From Streptomyces violaceoruber (GTDB lineage: Bacteria; Actinomycetota; Actinomycetes; Streptomycetales; Streptomycetaceae), in assembly GCA_000720805.1 (NCBI GenBank), contig JODI01000009.1, forward strand, positions 1 to 64,000: a stretch of DNA of 64,000 nucleotides, given 5' to 3'. Positions 61,176 through 64,000 of this stretch are shown piece by piece. How positions within the stretch are numbered: the first letter of the stretch is position 1; every line of letters begins with the position of its first letter. The position numbers were made by a program, and so were the translations under genes. Below the pieces are notes generated by a model that saw nothing but the letters and a program-made list of their open reading frames with translations, made no database searches and was not told the origin of the DNA.

Positions 61176-62423
61176 TCAGCGAACCTCCTCGGCGGCCGGC
61201 TCCGCGCGCAGTGCGACGGGCAGTCCGCTGTAGCCCTGGATGAAGTTGGAGTAGAGGCGCCGCGGGGGGCCGAGCGGCGTGATCTCGGCGACCATGGCGC
61301 GCAGCGCCTCCACCATGGCGTTCACATGGACCCGGCCCAGGAAGGCGCCGAGGCAGAAATGCGGGCCGTGGCCGAAGACCACGTGCTTGTTGGGGGTGCG
61401 GCCGACGTCGAAGGCGTACGGGTCGGTGAAGACGTCCTCGTCGAAGTTGGCGGAGGCGTTCCACAGGGTGACCACGTCGCCGGCCTGGATGATCCGGTCC
61501 CCGATCTCCACATCGGCCAGGGCACGGCGTCCGAAGTGCATGGCGGGCGTCGTCCAGCGCAGGATCTCCTCCGTGGCCGAATCCGAGGTGACGTCGCCGC
61601 TCTTGAGGCGGCGCCACTGGCCGGGGTTCTCGGCCAGCGCGATGAGGCCGCCGGTGATCGACATCCGGGTCGACTCGTCGCCGCCGAGGATGAGGCTGTA
61701 GCTGTTGAGGACGATCTCGTCGTCGGTCAGCGGCTTGCCGTCGATGGTGGCGGTGGCCAGGGTGCTGAGGACGTCGTCGCCCGGCTTCGCCCGGCGCTCG
61801 GCCGCGAGTTGGGAGATGTAGAGCAGGATCTCGTTGCGTGCCAGGAGAGATTCGAACTCGCTCTCCTCGGAACTGTGCCGCGACAGCGTCCGGGTGTTCC
61901 ACTCGACCAGCTGCGGGCGGTCGGCGGCCGGGATGTCGAGAAGGTCGCCCATGGTGTGCATCGGGATGTGGTCGACGACGTCGGTGACGAAGTCGATCCG
62001 GTCCGACTCGACGGCGGCACCGAGCAGTTCACGTGTGTGCCGGTGCACGCCGTCCACCACGGGCGCGAGGACGCGCGGCGAGAACGACTTCAGCATCAGG
62101 TTGCGGATCTCGCGGTGGCGCACTCCGTCGGTGACGGCGAGCATCTTGCCGGCGGCCGAGTCCTCGCCCTGGAGCAGCGTGGTGAGGACGGTCCCCTTCT
62201 CGGAGGTGAACCGCTTGTTGTCGCGGTAGACGGCGACCGCGTCCGCGTACCGGGAGATCACCCAGAACCCGGGGCCGGCCGGGCCCGCCGGGTGCCAGTG
62301 CACGGGGCTCTCGGTGCGGAACCTGCGCCACATGGCGTGCTGGTCGACGTCGAGGAAGGTCTGCGGGTCGGTGAGGTCGAGCGAGGCGGGGTCGGGTGCC
62401 GCCTCGCGCTCTGTGAGAGGCAT
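61176..62423 (-). CDS. Cytochrome P450
   Basis: 415 aa. Heme-binding Cys357 in FGHGPHFCLGAFLGR; ExxR in ATEEILRWTTP; I-helix LILGGDESTR, where Ser follows the acid in place of the usual Thr. Bacterial soluble type without membrane anchor. In NRPS clusters such P450s often beta-hydroxylate carrier-bound amino acids or couple aromatic rings. No ferredoxin gene is nearby. ATG start; 28 bp separates it from the ABC permease gene. Confidence 0.94.
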   Translation of the reverse strand: MPLTEREAAPDPASLDLTDPQTFLDVDQHAMWRRFRTESPVHWHPAGPAGPGFWVISRYADAVAVYRDNKRFTSEKGTVLTTLLQGEDSAAGKMLAVTDGVRHREIRNLMLKSFSPRVLAPVVDGVHRHTRELLGAAVESDRIDFVTDVVDHIPMHTMGDLLDIPAADRPQLVEWNTRTLSRHSSEESEFESLLARNEILLYISQLAAERRAKPGDDVLSTLATATIDGKPLTDDEIVLNSYSLILGGDESTRMSITGGLIALAENPGQWRRLKSGDVTSDSATEEILRWTTPAMHFGRRALADVEIGDRIIQAGDVVTLWNASANFDEDVFTDPYAFDVGRTPNKHVVFGHGPHFCLGAFLGRVHVNAMVEALRAMVAEITPLGPPRRLYSNFIQGYSGLPVALRAEPAAEEVR

Positions 62424-62450
62424 GGTGGGTGTTCCTAACGGCTTCGGGGC

Positions 62451-63314
62451 TCAGGGCTTTCGGAATCGGCGCAGGCTGAGGGCGAGGCAGACCGCGAACA
62501 GCACGCTCAGGGTCACCGCGACCACGATCAGCGGGTGCTCGCCGACGAAGCCGGGGCTTGTGGTGGCGGGGTTGCCCCACAGGTCGCGGCAGGCGGCGAT
62601 GACGGCGCTGACCGGGTTCCACTCGGCGATCGGGCGGATCGCGCCCGGCATGGACTGCGGGGAGAGGAAGGCGCTGGACAGGAAGGGCAGCACGACGACG
62701 ATGAACGGCGCGACGACGCTGATCGTCTCGATGCTGCGCAGGGTCGTGGCGAGCAGCACGCCGAGCCACAGCATCACGTACGTGAAGACCGCGACCAGGG
62801 CGAACCCGGCGAGCGTGGGCAGCGGCCCGGTGTGCGAACGCCAGCCGAGCAGCAGCCCGGCGCCCGTGGTGACGGCGAGCGCGGCCAGGGCGACCAGGAA
62901 GTCCGCGCCGGTGTGTCCCAGGGGCACGGCGGACCGGCTGATCGGCAGCGAACGGAACCGGTCGATGATGCCGCCCTGCAGGTCCATCGCCATCGACACG
63001 GCGGTCGGTCCCACGCAGGCGAGCCCCACCTGGACGGCGCCGCCGGCGAAGACGTACTCGACGTAGCTTCCGCCGGCGGGCAGCGTGATGGCGTCCCGGA
63101 ACAGGTAGCCGAGCAGCACCATCGACACGAGCGGGTTGAGCACGACGCCGATGGCCCGGCCGGGCCCCCGGCGCAGCCGCCTGAGCCTGCGTCCCAGTAC
63201 GGCGAGCACTTCGGTCCCGAAGGTCCGGGCTCCGCCCGGCCGGGCCCCGTCGAGGAGGGGATTCTCGACGGGGGGCCGGCCGGGGGTGGGCGCCGCGGGG
63301 AGAGTGGTCGTCAT
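62451..63314 (-). CDS. ABC-2 type transporter permease
   Basis: 287 aa with about six membrane segments (ABC-2 family, DrrB-like): GYLFRDAITLP, MAMDLQGGIIDRFRSLPISR (the conserved cytoplasmic coupling segment), SSAFLSPQSMPG. The ATP-binding partner is not within the window. Likely exports the peptide product. ATG overlaps the stop codon of the small gene upstream (ATGA). Confidence 0.93.
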   Translation of the reverse strand: MTTTLPAAPTPGRPPVENPLLDGARPGGARTFGTEVLAVLGRRLRRLRRGPGRAIGVVLNPLVSMVLLGYLFRDAITLPAGGSYVEYVFAGGAVQVGLACVGPTAVSMAMDLQGGIIDRFRSLPISRSAVPLGHTGADFLVALAALAVTTGAGLLLGWRSHTGPLPTLAGFALVAVFTYVMLWLGVLLATTLRSIETISVVAPFIVVVLPFLSSAFLSPQSMPGAIRPIAEWNPVSAVIAACRDLWGNPATTSPGFVGEHPLIVVAVTLSVLFAVCLALSLRRFRKP

Positions 63315-63556
63315 GACGGGTTCCGTTCGTCCGGGGCGGCGTCCGTCGGCCGGTGCGGCGCGCGGGGCGAAAGGCCGTCGTGCGGTGCGCGGGGCGAAAG
63401 GCCGTCGTGCGGCGCGCGGGGCGACGGGCCGTCGTGCGTGCCCCGTGCCGCGCCGAGGCCCGGCGTCAAGAGGACGCCCTTCCAGCCGGCCCGGCGGGCG
63501 GCCGCCCACAGGCGACGCCGACGCACGGCCCGGGCGCGGGAGACCGCCTGTGTCAT
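63311..63556 (-). CDS. Small repeat protein between NRPS and ABC permease, 81 aa
   Basis: Very basic N-terminal half (RARAVRRRRLWAAARRAGWK) and a C-terminal half of 9-residue repeats (DGLSPRAPH, three to four copies) made by 27-bp DNA repeats. Start ATG overlaps the NRPS stop codon (ATGA) and the stop overlaps the permease ATG, so it is read in a coupled operon. It resembles nothing I know. It could be a real small protein or a decayed gene held open by coupling. Confidence 0.5.
   Translation of the reverse strand: MTQAVSRARAVRRRRLWAAARRAGWKGVLLTPGLGAARGTHDGPSPRAPHDGLSPRAPHDGLSPRAPHRPTDAAPDERNPS
63353..63433. repeat. Three 27-bp tandem repeats
   Basis: Units at 63353, 63380 and 63407 (GTGCGGCGCGCGGGGCGAAA plus GGCCGTC); the third has two changes. 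They lie inside the 81-aa coding frame and keep it open, since the length is divisible by three. Confidence 0.9.
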
Positions 63557-64000
63557 CGCCCGCTCCTGTCCGACTGCGCGTGCAGCCGCTCCAGCTGTGC
63601 CGCGACCGCCCGGCCTATCTCCTCCACCGGGCCGGGGCTGAGCATGTCGTCGTGGGCGCAGTCGATGTGGTGCGCGGTCACGGTGCCGTCGGTGTACGGG
63701 GCCCAGAGGCGTTCTTTGTCCCTCTCCTCGCCCCACGGGGAGCGGTCGGCCAGGAACAGGTGCATCTCGCCGTCGTAACCGCGCGGACGGTAGCGGGTGT
63801 TGAGGATCTGGTGGCGGGCCATCAGATCCACCATGCGGGCCATCCGCATCTCCCCCATCCGGGCCAGCGCGCTGCCGTCGGCGCGCAGGGCGTCGACGAT
63901 GTCCGCCGGGGTGAGGTCCCGGTCGCCGAACTCTTCACGGCTGTGCCCGATGCCCTCCAGCAGCCAGGCCAGGCTGCCCTGCGCGTCCCGCTCGTCGACG
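63553..64000 (-). CDS. NRPS, C-terminal thioesterase end (partial)
   Basis: The right window edge cuts this gene: the 148 visible codons are its 3' end. RGYDGEMHLFLADRSPWGEE, then WAPYTDGTVTAHHIDCAHDD, where His of CAHDDML is the catalytic His of a type I thioesterase. SLAWLLEGIGHSREEFGDRD is the lid region. The domain releases a peptide by hydrolysis or cyclisation. It shows that the cluster continues to the right with at least one large NRPS read on the minus strand. Confidence 0.85.
   Translation of the reverse strand, partial: VDERDAQGSLAWLLEGIGHSREEFGDRDLTPADIVDALRADGSALARMGEMRMARMVDLMARHQILNTRYRPRGYDGEMHLFLADRSPWGEERDKERLWAPYTDGTVTAHHIDCAHDDMLSPGPVEEIGRAVAAQLERLHAQSDRSGR

Overview
This window is high-GC actinomycete DNA, almost certainly Streptomyces. 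Codon third positions are strongly G/C, and the left side carries typical Streptomyces families: a DUF5753 helix-turn-helix protein with a DUF397 partner, SpoIIE phosphatases with HATPase domains, and a SPOR-domain mini-protein. No rRNA, tRNA, CRISPR array, insertion sequence or origin was seen.

Region 1 (about 1-12,476) is a chromosomal flank. It holds two proteins sharing an Imm49-like C-terminal domain, a truncated ATPase relic, a 19-codon gene, a large PAS-PAS-GAF-PP2C-HATPase signalling protein, a NUDIX hydrolase, GntR and TetR regulators, and a decayed stretch without an intact gene at 11,710-12,476.

Region 2 (about 12,477-35,613) is a complete benzoisochromanequinone-type aromatic polyketide cluster. 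All 22 genes match, in order and relative orientation, the actinorhodin (act) set as I remember it from S. coelicolor: actVB, actIV, actVII, actI-ORF3/2/1, actIII (divergent), actII-ORF4, actII-ORF3, actII-ORF2, actII-ORF1 (divergent), actVA-ORF6 to ORF1, actVI-ORF4 to ORF1 and actVI-ORFA (divergent). The minimal PKS (KS-alpha, chain length factor, ACP) makes an octaketide; ActIII reduces C-9; ActVII and ActIV cyclise; ActVI enzymes build and reduce the pyran ring; ActVA-ORF5/ActVB and the other ActVA proteins oxidise; ActII-ORF2/3 and ActVA-ORF1 export; ActII-ORF1 represses export; ActII-ORF4 (a SARP) activates the pathway. Acyl-CoA carboxylase beta and epsilon genes lie 20 bp downstream of actVB on the same strand and probably supply malonyl-CoA. 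Four sets of TCGA-type direct repeats at 11-bp spacing mark probable SARP binding sites. The actII-ORF4 homologue has no TTA codon.

Region 3 (about 35,860-43,886) is regulatory and transport: a second SARP, a stand-alone protein resembling the N-terminal domain of SagB-type dehydrogenases, two LuxR-type response regulator/histidine kinase pairs and an MMPL transporter. One kinase has two adjacent TTA codons and the MMPL gene has one.

Region 4 (about 43,897 to the right edge) is part of a nonribosomal peptide cluster that continues beyond the window. A five-gene, translationally coupled operon (cysteine-synthase-like PLP enzyme, argininosuccinate-lyase-like enzyme, ATP-grasp ligase, A-T-TE NRPS, GHMP kinase) fits 2,3-diaminobutyrate supply from threonine. 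Dedicated DAHP synthase, trpE, trpG, trpD and trpC genes fit tryptophan or anthranilate supply. A type II thioesterase, a MocR regulator, a SyrP-like hydroxylase, a P450, an ABC-2 permease, an 81-residue repeat protein and the C-terminal thioesterase end of a large NRPS complete the visible part. A Dab-, Trp- and perhaps hydroxy-amino-acid-containing peptide is the best inference; the product is not known.
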